Assembly: GCA_963930645.1 (NCBI GenBank)
Contig: OZ005654.1
Span: forward strand, 35,773,763 to 35,837,762
Direction of reading: 5' to 3'
From: Salticus scenicus
Taxonomy: Eukaryota; Arthropoda; Arachnida; Araneae; Salticidae
DNA: 64,000 nucleotides
This document shows positions 55,028 to 64,000 of this stretch, one piece after another. The notes beneath the pieces were generated by a model, which was not told the DNA's origin, did no database searches, and saw only the letters and a list, made by a program, of their open reading frames with translations. The first letter of the stretch is position 1. Every line of letters starts with the position of its first letter. Position numbers and translations under genes: made by a program.

Positions 55028-57027
55028 ATCACATAAATTACTAATAAATCAACAGAAATCAAATAAAAAATTGACAGGAGCAGAGAACTGATGAGGATAA
55101 CTCAAGCAAAAGCAAGAGAAAAGGTGAAAAGGAAACAAACACGCGGGAAAGGCAAAAGTTTTCACGACTACCGCGAACTTTTGGACCAATGGTAAACATC
55201 TCAACGTTATTCTTCTTCTGTACTACTGAAAAAAAAAAAAAAAAAGAATATTTCAAACGAGAACTATTATATTTTATGCAAGTAAATATCTACCTTACTG
55301 TACTTGATTTCGTTTCTAAATATTTGCATAGTTTATTTCTATTTTAAAATTTCATTTATCACTGCGGAGCAACATTTATCTGTTGACCTTTATTAATAAA
55401 ACCAATCAACCAATATTAGGTTTGTTTTTGTATATTTTTGTTTACATATGTTGCACAGCAAATAAATTTGAAATCCTTTCTTTGATCTTCCAGGTTAGAT
55501 ATTAAATATATGTATATATTGACTGCTGTGTTTATATAGATTGTTTGTGTTTCATTTAATAAAATTGATTAAATAATTTTAACTTATTTGAAGTTCTGTA
55601 CATAGTTTTTGGTTTTAATCGTTGCGCATTTTCTAATGTGTTTTACTTGAAAAAATCAAATTGAAAAATTGAAAATTAAATCTTCTGGCTGATTTTATTG
55701 ATTTTCATGAGAAAATGTAAGTTGAAATATCATGCTATAAGTTTGTGTGTGTGTGTGTGAATTTTAAATATGTTTAAAACTGGTGTAATATTTTTGGAGG
55801 ATGGGATACAAAAAATTGTATTTAGATTTGTTTTTGTTGTTTAAGTTGCTCATTATTTTTTTTTTAAACAATATATTAATTTACTGTCTGAAAAAAGCTA
55901 TCCATAGGCTAAAATATGCAACTTTTGATCAAAATTCGTATGGTGTCATTATATTGCTAGTTGATACGGATGATCCATAGTTAACTATGTTAAAAAGTTT
56001 ATAAGATTGTTTAGTCACTGTAAAAGAAAATGAAAATGCCAAATTAGCAAATTATTTACTTTGGTCAGTAAAGAAACTTCTATGTTTCAACTTCAGTGAC
56101 TAAAACCACGATTGTAAAAAACCCAGCGTGGGTACGTTTAATTAAAAAATCCGGGATTTTTTTAGGAGAAAATGGAATTTCTTTTTCCAATAAGTTAATA
56201 ATGTATCATATATGTGTATTTGGTTTTATATGAAAACATACATAGTTTAGCAAACACTGAAAAAGCAGTTTTGATTAATAAAACTGATAATACTGTATAT
56301 GTATTGTTTTAGCATGTTTATACATAATCATCAGAAAGCAATGATATCTGAATTTTAATTCTATAAAAATGCAAAGTACAAAACAGCTAAAATATGTACA
56401 AATACTTTTTATTAAATTTTGATCCTATAAAAACTCATGAACAAAAAGAAAAAAAAAATTGTAATGTGCAGTAAGTTTGTCTGATGCTACTTTTATTAAC
56501 ACATTCTCTGCCGATCTCGCGTGACTGCCATTTGAAACAATACTGCATGAAAGAATAAAGACCGCTTTGCCAAAGTGCACTTGAATATAGAAACTTGACT
56601 GCAGAAATTCGCAAATGCTTGCAATTTGAATACTTATGAAATTATGCCTACATGATTGTCATCTCCTAAAATTATTGTTTTTCATAGTTAACAACTTATT
56701 ATAAGATAAATAACTAATAATGAAACAAGTATTCTGATATCTATGCTCCCATCTGGTAGGTAAATGGTTAATTTCAGACTTTCAGTGACAAGTGCTGGGT
56801 TTTAGTCGCAGTTCGGGTATGGATGTTCATAATGGTTTAGAATCCATTTTAAGCTATAGATCCCAATCTGGTGTTGAGAAAATAATAATAATAAATAAAT
56901 GAACATAGAGCAATAATCAGACTTCTTATAATTGTAGTATACCTATTTTTGCACCTTTTATATATTAATTGATGCTTTTCTAATTTAAAAGCTGAAAAAC
57001 TGTAATAATTTTAAATTTTTATTTCAG
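55028..57027. other. Intergenic space between CDC6 and SLX4-like gene
   Basis: This 2-kb stretch separates the divergent genes. The first 200 bases upstream of CDC6 are GC-richer and promoter-like. A (TG)n run lies at about 55744-55759. The acceptor at 57026-57027 implies an upstream SLX4 exon within this space or in the promoter area, but I cannot identify it. No other feature is seen. Confidence 0.6.
55143..55190 (-). promoter_or_regulatory. CDC6 proximal promoter: E2F-like site and CCAAT box
   Basis: About 116-123 bases upstream of the CDC6 ATG lies TTTCCCGC on the minus strand (55143-55150), a perfect E2F consensus. A CCAAT (plus strand, 55186-55190) lies 36 bases further on. E2F control of CDC6 at the G1/S transition is established in animals. 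The transcription start itself cannot be read. Confidence 0.6.
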
Positions 57028-57449
57028 AAAGTTTTTCATGCTATGGAGAATAACCATGAGCTGTATAATTTACCATATGATAAACTGAAAGCGGATGAAC
57101 AGCCCTGTGCATTTAATTCTGTTGTCTCATGTGTAAATAAAGAAAAAGAAATTGTTGACACTGTAACTGACAAAAGTAAACATTCAAAGAATAACAGATT
57201 AACTGAAAGGGGAAAAGAAACTAAATCATCCAAAATAACCACTCTTCTTGATTCATACTGCAATTCTTTAAATGAGTCAGCTGATTTTGTTGAATGTGAG
57301 TTGACAAATAAGTTCAGAAATGCATCTCAAAAAAGTGACAATAAAGAATTTCAGAGTGAATCTCAAATAAATGAAGCTATAGTGTGTGAAATATGTAAAG
57401 AAGACATAACTCCTTTAGATATTTATTACCGTGGTATTCATGTTAATGA
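57028..57449 (+). CDS. SLX4: SLX4-like exon: N-terminus and first UBZ4 finger (partial)
   Basis: The exon follows a TTTCAG acceptor. The first ATG is at 57043, but the frame is also open through the five codons before it, so an upstream coding exon is possible. The first 115 residues are polar and unremarkable. The end reads CEICKEDITPLDIYYRGIHV then NE, and the exon closes mid-codon before GTAAGT. The next exon supplies the Cys. The spacing C-x2-C-x14-H-x3-C matches the first UBZ4 finger of SLX4 as I know it, longer than in RAD18-type fingers. SLX4 is the scaffold for structure-selective nucleases in crosslink repair. Confidence 0.75.
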
Positions 57450-57848
57450 GTAAGTGATTTATTATTATTATTATTTTATTTTTTTGTTATCCTTTTATTA
57501 CCTGCCGAGGAAAACTTTACAAGATTCGTTTCCCAATGCCACCTTTCTCTCTCAACTCCGAAATGAGTAACTCCTTCGAAAACACTATCAAGATCACTTT
57601 CAAGGTTATTTTATTGCATTGTCATGTCAAGCCACGTCAATAGTTTTACTGGTAGCAGTATAATACAAAGGATTGTATTTCGGAAAAACAAGGTTAAAAT
57701 GTTATTATATAGAGAATTAAGTTTCTTTATTATTTTTCTATTTTTAATTATTTTATTAATTTCATTAACATGTCTATTCAGAAAAAAAATAAATAAACAA
57801 TCTGGATTGCTCCATTCAACTTTTTGAATATTTAGTAGTTATGAGGTA

Positions 57849-60229
57849 CACTGTACTCCCGATTATCCGTGTGCGGATTATCCGTTTTGCGGATTATCCG
57901 TGTAGACCAAAAATTTAAATTTTCTCGTTTTTTTCAGTTCTCATTCAGGGGCGAAAAAAAGAAAAAAAAAGAAGAAAAAAAAAACTGCGTTTAAAGTGAC
58001 GGATCGTGATGGAATGAGATTTAATAATTTTCTAAAGAATGTTGTTTTTGGTTACGTTGTAAAACTAGCGTCTAGGAATGGAAAAAGAACGAAGCAAAAC
58101 GGCTTTCTTATAATCGCTACAAACAAATCCAATGGTCTGTTTCAGTAGCAGCTGCAAGCGTGTAACAGGTGGCAGCTGCTAAGCTGATAAACAAGGAGAG
58201 ATTTGTTTTAATCCTTTCCCCCTTTTCTCTCCCCCTTTTTCACTCTCCATACATTCTTTCGTTTCTTCGAACCCCGGATGAACCATTTCGTGTTCTTAAT
58301 GATCGCCAGTTACTAAGAGTGTGTTTTGTATTGACTGTTGTCAGAGCTGCTTATTTTTTCTGTGCGTTTAATAACTTTTTCAGAATGAGTGAATTTACAC
58401 AGCCACTGAAACGACGCAAAAAAGTTTTAACAATTAAACAAAAACTGGATGCAATTTCTAGGCTTGAAAAAGGAGAATCTGCCCAAAAATTAGCTTTGGA
58501 GTTAGATGTTGGCATACAGACTATACGTGACTTCAAAAAACAAAAGCAGAAATTGATGGAATTTACTCGCGATTGTGTTAGTGGAGCAGCTTCAGCGACA
58601 AAAAAAGTAGTTAAAAAATCATCTTTTGAAAACCTTGATGCTTGCATGATTCAATGGGTGAAGCAAAAAAGATCAGAAGGCATTCCCATCTCCAGTCCTA
58701 TATGCTTAGAGAAAGCATTGTTTTTTCACAAAGCTTTAGGCATTGAAACCCCATTTAATGCATCTTCAGGTTGGCTGACTCGGTTTAAAAAACGTTATGG
58801 TATTAGAGAAGTACAATTAAAAGGAGAAAAGTTAAGTGCAGATTATTCAGCTGCCGATTCATTTATTAAAGAATTTGATGAGTACAGGAAAAAAGAAGAA
58901 TTGTCTCTCGATCAAATTTTTAATGCTGATGAGACCAGTATGTACTGGAAATGCTTCCCAACTAAAACATTAGCATCGCAAGAAGAGAAAGAAACTCCGG
59001 GTTTTAAAACTTCAAAGCAGAGAGTAACTGTGATGTGCTGTGCAAACGCTTCCGGAACATTCAGGTTGAAACCCCTTGTTATAGGAAAGTTTAAAAATCC
59101 TAGATCTTTCGGGAAGAATTTTGAAAACAAAATACCTGTTTATTATTATTCTCAATCATCATCTTGGATGGATACCGACTTGTTTAGAAGGTGGTTTCAT
59201 AAGAAATTTGTGCCACAAGTGAGCGAGTGGCTAAGAAAAAAAGGTCTACCGAAAAAAGCAGTTCTTTTAATTGACAATGCGCCATGCCATCCGGATGATA
59301 TTTCGTCATGTGATGGAGATATTTTTGTAAAGTTCTTTCCTCCAAATGTAACTTTACTCATCCAGCCAATGGACCAAGGAGTTATCTCAACAATGAAGCG
59401 CATCTACAGAAGAAATCTTTTGAGACTGCTATTGAAAGATGAAAATCTCGTAAATTTTGGAAAAAGCTCACGATCTTTGATGCAGTGCAGCTTATTGCTG
59501 AAGCTTGGGATGAAATTCAAAACTCGACGTTGCTTCATGCTTGGAAAAAATTGATGCCTGGGGTCATACATGCAGATGATTCTGCAAACAAAAACAAAGT
59601 ACAAGCTTCTGAAATTGTTGAAATTATTTCTGATGTTGATGGATTTCAAAATATTGATGAAGAAAATGTAGAAGATTGGATGAACGAAGATGAAAACGAA
59701 AAAGGCTATAAAATTCTTTCAGATCAAGGAATAGTGGATGCAGTTTCAGGCGAGCAAAGCGAAGGCGAAGAACGGGAACAGAGTGAAGATGAACATCATG
59801 CAACAAGTGTGAGTCACGAAACAGCATTGCAGTGCGTAGATAAACTGTTAGACTACATGGGTCATCAAAATAATTTCGAGTTCAATGATGTTATATCTGT
59901 GCGCAACGTTCGCCAAATTATAAGGAAAAATGCCACGTTGGCTCGCAGACAAACAAATATAACAGACTTCTTCCAGAAGAACAACTGACAGTAATTATGT
60001 AGGTTTTAAAGTTATGCCAAATTTTCTGACATATTTCATTACTAGTACTTAATGTATAGTAGAGTATCGTAATTAAACCGAAGTATTTTATATACCACCG
60101 TGTACTTTACTTATAGCCTCCAAATATACACACTTTTCTGCGTGTTTGGTCATTTTCGGATTATCCGTGTTTTTCAATTATCCGTGTACACCCGTGCATT
60201 AATTAGCACGGATAATCGGGAGTACAGTG
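57849..60229 (+). mobile_element. Tigger/pogo transposon, nearly intact
   Basis: TIRs are identical over 23 bp from CACTGTACTCCCGATTATCC, flanked by TA at 57847-57848 and 60230-60231. GATTATCCGTG-type motifs are repeated three times inside the left end and twice or more inside the right, probable transposase-binding sites. It encodes one transposase broken by a single frameshift and is 2381 bp long. Confidence 0.9.
58385..59988 (+). pseudogene. Tigger transposase with one frameshift
   Basis: The likely start is MSEFTQPLKRRKK at 58385; an upstream in-frame ATG at 58169 adds a hydrophobic leader that is probably UTR. Domains: psq-type helix-turn-helix (LTIKQKLDAISRLEKGES), CENPB-type DNA-binding domain (about 60-140), and a DDE_1 core with D in NADETS, D in LIDNAPCHP and D in QPMDQGVIST. 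The first frame runs off into a wrong reading and stops at 59554. The true C-terminal part (AEAWDEIQNSTLLHAWKKLM onward) continues in another frame from about 59465 to 59988. One indel near 59440-59465 explains this. Otherwise it is intact, so the copy died recently or is a sequencing error. Confidence 0.88.
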
Positions 60230-60250
60230 TATTTAAACAAATTAGAATTA

Positions 60251-60913
60251 CAGTAGAGCACCGATTATCCGGATAGGTCGGGACCGAGGGCGATCCGGTT
60301 AAAGAAAAATCCAGATAGACAACTTATAAAACAGCCAAGTCAATGTTTTTAGGTAACGTCCCTTCACACTTTTTCAATGCTTATGTAGTAGTGCCTATTT
60401 AGCACATTACAAATGGTGTGTTTAGAGTTTAGACAGTGGTCAATTGTCCTTTATCGCCAAATGGATGGAATTTCCTGGTAGAACATTCCCCATCCCTTCA
60501 TTCCATTCACATGGCCTGATACAATTGATACTGTATTTTTTATCACTTATGCACTAAATCGCCCTGTGTGCTAATTCAGCGAAGAAGCCAGTCAAAAGAA
60601 AATGAATCAAGAAACGCATTCCTACCCTCTCTAATTCTTTGAAAAAGAAAAATCCTAATCCTTTCATTCAGCCCTTTCCACTCTCCCCTCTCACTGAACC
60701 TGGGCGGAAGAAAGTGAGTGGAGAGGGCGGGGGGACAAAGGAAGTGATTTCAATTGTCTTCAGAGAATCTAAAGATAAAAACTGATTTTCTTTTCATGTG
60801 ATTATTTTTTTTTTTTCAGCGGGGCGGGGGGTGGTGAAGGAGACCGGAAAAAAAAAAAAAATTCTCCTTGATCGATCCGGTAAATCGGCGTCCAAATAAT
60901 CGGCACTCTACTG
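60251..60913. mobile_element. pogo-type MITE, 663 bp
   Basis: TIRs are CAGTAGAGCACCGATTATCC and, from the right, CAGTAGAGTGCCGATTATTT, with TA at 60249-60250 and 60914-60915. It starts 20 bp after the Tigger element ends. Ends resemble both Tigger and the MITE at 46820. No ORF. Confidence 0.75.
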
Positions 60914-60982
60914 TATTGAATAGTTCAGTAAATAATCAAAAATGAAAAGTACAGTAAGGTGTTTGAATATTTGTACAATGTA

Positions 60983-62271
60983 CACTGTGTAAAAAAGAGT
61001 AGGACAGTCAATTTTTGTAAGTTATTTTCTGTATTTTTAGCCTGGCTGTTACATTCTTATTCTTATACAGATTTTGTTTAACAAAGTTTTCTTTAATTTC
61101 ATGTAAAAATGAAATCTCTAACACTATTGCTAGTTAGTGGATTGTAGAAAAACTAGTATTCATGATTTCGAGAGTGTAAAAAAAGTAGGACACCTGCCAA
61201 AATTTGTTATTTGGGGGATTGTGTACCAGTAAAAGAGTAAATATAGATTGTTCTTTAACTGCTTTTGTTGAGGAAAACACAGTTTGTTAAAAATTGCATT
61301 GCTATTTTCTTTTCACACTGCCTAGAAGAACACTTTTAAATTATTCCCAAAAGGGCAAATTGTTGTATATAAAAATGATTGTAAAGGTGTTAGACAGATT
61401 GTTAGTATACTGCACATCAGCCCCAATACAGTTTCTAACTTTATCAGAAAGCCAGACAAAAATAGGAAAAGAAAGAAAACTGGTAGGCCAAAAAATTGAA
61501 TGCCTTGCGATGAGAGAAAACATGCTCATGAGCTTAAAAAGAGCAGTAGAAGTACTGAAAAGGCCCAAAATCAAACAAGATTTACTTATGTGTCAAGGCA
61601 AACAACTTACAACTACATAACAAGATCCAAATAATTCATTTTCAAAAAGCGGAAGCATCATCCAAAGTGGATAAGAATATATATTGATTAATTGATTACC
61701 ATTTATCATGGGCTAACTCATAAACATGGACCTCAGATGGGATTTCTGTAATTTTTTCAGACAAAAAGAAGTTTAACTTAGACAATTTAGATAGTTACCA
61801 ATAATACTGTTATTGTCTGAAGAATGCAGAAGAATTTTAGTGGTAGGCAGAAACATACAGGCTATATTCAAGTGCTGAATTCTGAGCTTCTTCCTTATGG
61901 CTCTGAAATAGGAGGAGAAGAGTGGATGTTTCAACAAGATGAAGCCTTTATTCACACCACCAATGGAGTTAAAAAATGGTTTTTTGTAAATAATATGCAG
62001 ATTTTGCCAAACTCAACTAAAATCCCTGATCTTAACACAGTGGAAAATATCTGGACAATCCTTGTTCGTCGAGTATATGCTGGGGGCGAAAAGTTTGAAT
62101 CCCTTACTGAGCTTTGAGAAGCTTTGAATAGCTCATGGGATAATTTTTGCCAAACAGGAATCCAATCTTTGTATGAATCACTACCAGATAGAGTATATGA
62201 AGTCATAAAAGCTAATGGAAAGAGTATGTCTTACTTAGAAATAGCTAGTGTCCTACTTTTTTTACATAGTG
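60983..62271 (+). mobile_element. Tc1-type transposon, decayed
   Basis: The ends CACTGTGTAAAAAAGAGTAG and (other strand) CACTATGTAAAAAAAGTAGG are flanked by TA at 60981-60982 and 62272-62273. The motif GTGTAAAAAAAGTAGGACAC recurs inside the left end at 61173-61192, giving an IR/DR-like arrangement. Length 1289 bp fits Tc1 elements. Confidence 0.82.
61294..62240 (+). pseudogene. Tc1 transposase, broken
   Basis: The N-terminal part (61294-61620) has basic HTH-like sequence (KIGKERKLVGQKIECLAMRE). The C-terminal part (61824-62240) shows the Tc1 DDE pattern: EWMFQQDEAFIHTT (second D), then ILPNSTKIPDLNTVENIWTI (third acidic region), a stop at 62115-62117, and a continuing tail NSSWDNFCQTGIQSLYESLP. 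The first catalytic D lies in the frame-broken middle and is not readable. It is non-functional. Confidence 0.72.
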
Positions 62272-62444
62272 TATGGTAATCAATCTGAATTATTTTTTGT
62301 CACTGAAAAACAATATAAATTTTAAATAAACAGTTTCCACTAATATCTGTTCTACAGCAAATCCTAATTAATCTTTTTAAAATAATTTAACTTCATATAA
62401 TTTACCCTAATAGGATGTGATGTGTAGTATAAATTACTTCTTAC

Positions 62445-62805
62445 CCCAGTGGCAGAAAGTTTTATAGCTGTCTGCAACAGACTTTTAAAATTTTGTAATC
62501 TGTCTGCAAAAGTTGCATGTAATTAGGGGGTGGAAATGGTTTATACTACCAGAGAGCGTCTAAGACGTCATACATTGGTAGTGCATGGTCTTGGTCGCGG
62601 GGGAAAAATGCCCGTAAATTGCAGACAATTTTTTATGACTGCAGACAAAGACTGTCCGAAAGTTGTGGGCAATTTCTTTTTTTTATTAGTACAGACAAAG
62701 TGTCCGAAAGTTGTGGACTAATTTTTTTTAATTAGTGCAGACAAAAACTATCTGCAAGCTGTTTTTCTGTGTCCGCGACTATGCCGCAGTGTTTCTGCCA
62801 CTGGG
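62445..62805. mobile_element. hAT MITE, 361 bp
   Basis: Perfect 14-bp TIRs CCCAGTGGCAGAAA and an exact 8-bp TSD CTTCTTAC (62437-62444, 62806-62813). The interior repeats GCAGACAAA.ACTGTCCG-like blocks three times. No transposase. Confidence 0.88.
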
Positions 62806-63039
62806 CTTCTTACCTCCCTTAAAATAGCTGGAATTAATATACACATTATTTCTGTGAAAATGATCATATATTAGTAAAGCAATGTAACATGTATCAGTTT
62901 TTTTTTTTTTAATGCTTTAAACTGTTTAAGATCATGTAAATGAATTTCAATTAATTTAAGTCACATTCTCATAAAATTTTATCTATTTCTTGATACAATG
63001 TTATTAAATGCTAAATTTTATTTTTAATAAATATAGACT

Positions 63040-63650
63040 TTGTACATTAGTCCACTTCAAGTAATTTTAGTCATTAGGCCATAATGTTAAAGAACTTGTG
63101 TTCCCTGTAAAATAACTATAGTCCCTGCACTCATTAAAACCTAAAAGTTGTGTAATGATGACCTGTACACATACCTATCTCAATCAGATAAAGCATTCCA
63201 ATTGAAAGAATTTTTTTTAGAGAAAAATTAAAGATTTTTATAGAAATGTTAAAAAATTATCCTTTGTGTCCCTGTAAAAAAACTAGTAACCTATAATATA
63301 CCTACCAATTTTCAGTTCAATCCAATGAAACATTTAGATATTATCATGTTCAGTGGCGGATTTAAGGGGGGGGGGGGCTAGGGGGCTGAAGCCCCCCCCC
63401 CCCCAAAAAAAAAAAACACTGACCTTTACTATCGAATATTGGAATTGTAAATTTTTTATCGGTCTAGAATAACACTTTGAAAAATCTTAGCCCCCCCCAA
63501 AAGTCAAGTCCTGGATCCGCCACTGATCATGTTCACTCACATATATACATACACACATCACTGTAAAAATAAACTTCAATAGGCCTCAAAATGTATAAAT
63601 ATACCAAAATCTCATAATCAAATGTTTTCATTATTATAATATATTCCTAA
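63040..63650 (-). repeat. Partial copy of the H6/H7 repeat
   Basis: It shares CCATAATGTTAAAGAAC, TGTCCCTGTAAAAAAACTA and ACCAAAATCTCATAATC blocks with H7 and is in the same minus orientation. The 5' end is near 63650. The 3' hairpin is missing. A hAT MITE sits inside. Confidence 0.5.
63351..63525. mobile_element. hAT MITE, 175 bp
   Basis: TIRs are CAGTGGCGGATTTAAG and, from the right, CAGTGGCGGATCCAGG. An exact 8-bp TSD ATCATGTT lies at 63343-63350 and 63526-63533. A G-run and two C-runs (63366-63376, 63391-63404, 63491-63498) fill the middle. Confidence 0.88.
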
Positions 63651-63814
63651 TATAGTAAATAATAGAAAGTAATAAGTTGTTAAAATTAATTATAGGATTC
63701 TTATCTAATTTCTTTTTTTTTAAATAAAATTAAAAAATTGTACTCTACTTTTTACTTTTTAAGTAATAATTTCTATAAAGATATTATTATTATTATTATT
63801 ATTATTATTTTTAG

Positions 63815-63974
63815 GTGCATAGATAAACAAATTTCTACAGATTCTGAAATTCCAAGTCAGTCTTCTGCTGGACAATTTTTTTCAACTTCCGAAATTCCAT
63901 CACAATCTTCTACTAATGAAGATGCTTTTATTTTGGAATGCCCCCTTTGTTTTAAGCACTTTCCCTCACCAGAG
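63815..63974 (+). CDS. SLX4: SLX4-like exon: end of first UBZ4 and start of second
   Basis: The first base completes the Glu codon, then CIDKQ supplies the last zinc ligand of the first finger. A serine-rich spacer with the repeated motif SEIPSQSS leads to ECPLCFKHFPSPE, the start of a second UBZ4 finger, and the exon ends in phase 0 before GTAATT. Two closely spaced UBZ4 fingers are characteristic of SLX4. The second finger's His and Cys must lie in the next exon, outside the window. Confidence 0.75.
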
Positions 63975-64000
63975 GTAATTGTGTCTTTTGATCTCTATTT

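Larger units (their letters stand above)
57450..63814 (+). other. SLX4: SLX4-like intron, 6.4 kb, five or more transposons
   Basis: It runs from donor GTAAGT to acceptor TTTTTAG. Elements at 57849-60229, 60251-60913, 60983-62271, 62445-62805, about 63040-63650 and 63351-63525 fill most of it. The gaps 57450-57846 and 62814-63040 are AT-rich without features. An (ATT)n run lies just before the acceptor (63783-63809). Confidence 0.8.

Noticed and set aside
58169..58384. Hydrophobic N-terminal extension of the Tigger transposase
   Set aside because: Family similarity starts at the later Met (58385). The upstream stretch reads like untranslated sequence.
1..64000. CRISPR arrays or bacterial-style operons
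   Set aside because: The regular repeats seen are tandem units inside eukaryotic transposons with no spacers. The genes have introns and eukaryotic signals.

Overview
The window is AT-rich, transposon-dense eukaryotic nuclear DNA. The genes are interrupted by spliceosomal introns, and the repeat content (Ty3/gypsy, Penelope-like, hAT, Tigger/pogo, Tc1, piggyBac-type MITEs, Helitron-like repeats, tRNA-derived SINEs) suggests an arthropod. An arachnid is my guess from the general look of the repeats; nothing in the sequence proves it.

Host genes. (1) Positions 1 to about 42,363, plus strand: the 3' two-thirds of a mitochondrial DnaJ/Hsp40 co-chaperone gene of the DNAJA3/Tid1 type. Seven coding exons cover the end of the glycine-rich/CTD-I part, the four CXXC zinc motifs, the CTD substrate-binding domains and the C-terminus. 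The J-domain exons lie upstream of the window. (2) 53,606-55,027, minus strand: a complete, intronless CDC6 replication-licensing ATPase with an E2F-like site and a CCAAT box just upstream. (3) From 57,028, plus strand: the first recognisable exons of an SLX4-like gene (tandem UBZ4 fingers), running out of the right edge. CDC6 and the SLX4-like gene are head to head, about 2 kb apart.

Mobile DNA fills the introns, often as nested insertions with target-site duplications (TSDs) still readable. The 9.6-kb DNAJA3 intron at 7,514-17,155 holds a hAT-type element (8,122-16,697), which holds a TIR element (8,822-16,054), which holds a nearly new, structurally intact Ty3/gypsy retrotransposon (8,994-15,690). 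The 17.8-kb intron at 17,778-35,564 holds a hAT element with a nested Helitron-like repeat, a tandem-repeat Helitron-like element, a Penelope-like element whose inverted end was split by a piggyBac-type MITE, and a four-deep stack of hAT-type elements (24,579-35,036). The next intron holds another 4.2-kb hAT (37,268-41,455). The SLX4 intron holds an almost intact Tigger (57,849-60,229), a pogo-type MITE, a Tc1 remnant and two hAT MITEs.

The most interesting non-genic signal is a set of non-autonomous repeats. Five end in a hairpin followed by CTAG-T, the Helitron 3' signature. In three families the 5' terminus is the inverted complement of sequence just before the 3' hairpin, an asymmetric terminal inverted repeat arrangement as in Helentron/Helitron2 elements. 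Several families share one subterminal module (ACGTGTAAA plus GAGGTCGAAAATTTT-like blocks) while their remaining sequence differs. The Penelope-like element also carries a hammerhead-like RNA fold at its 3' end. The gypsy element has a GGGAAAC heptamer placed exactly before the gag stop codon, which explains Gag-Pol expression by -1 frameshifting.
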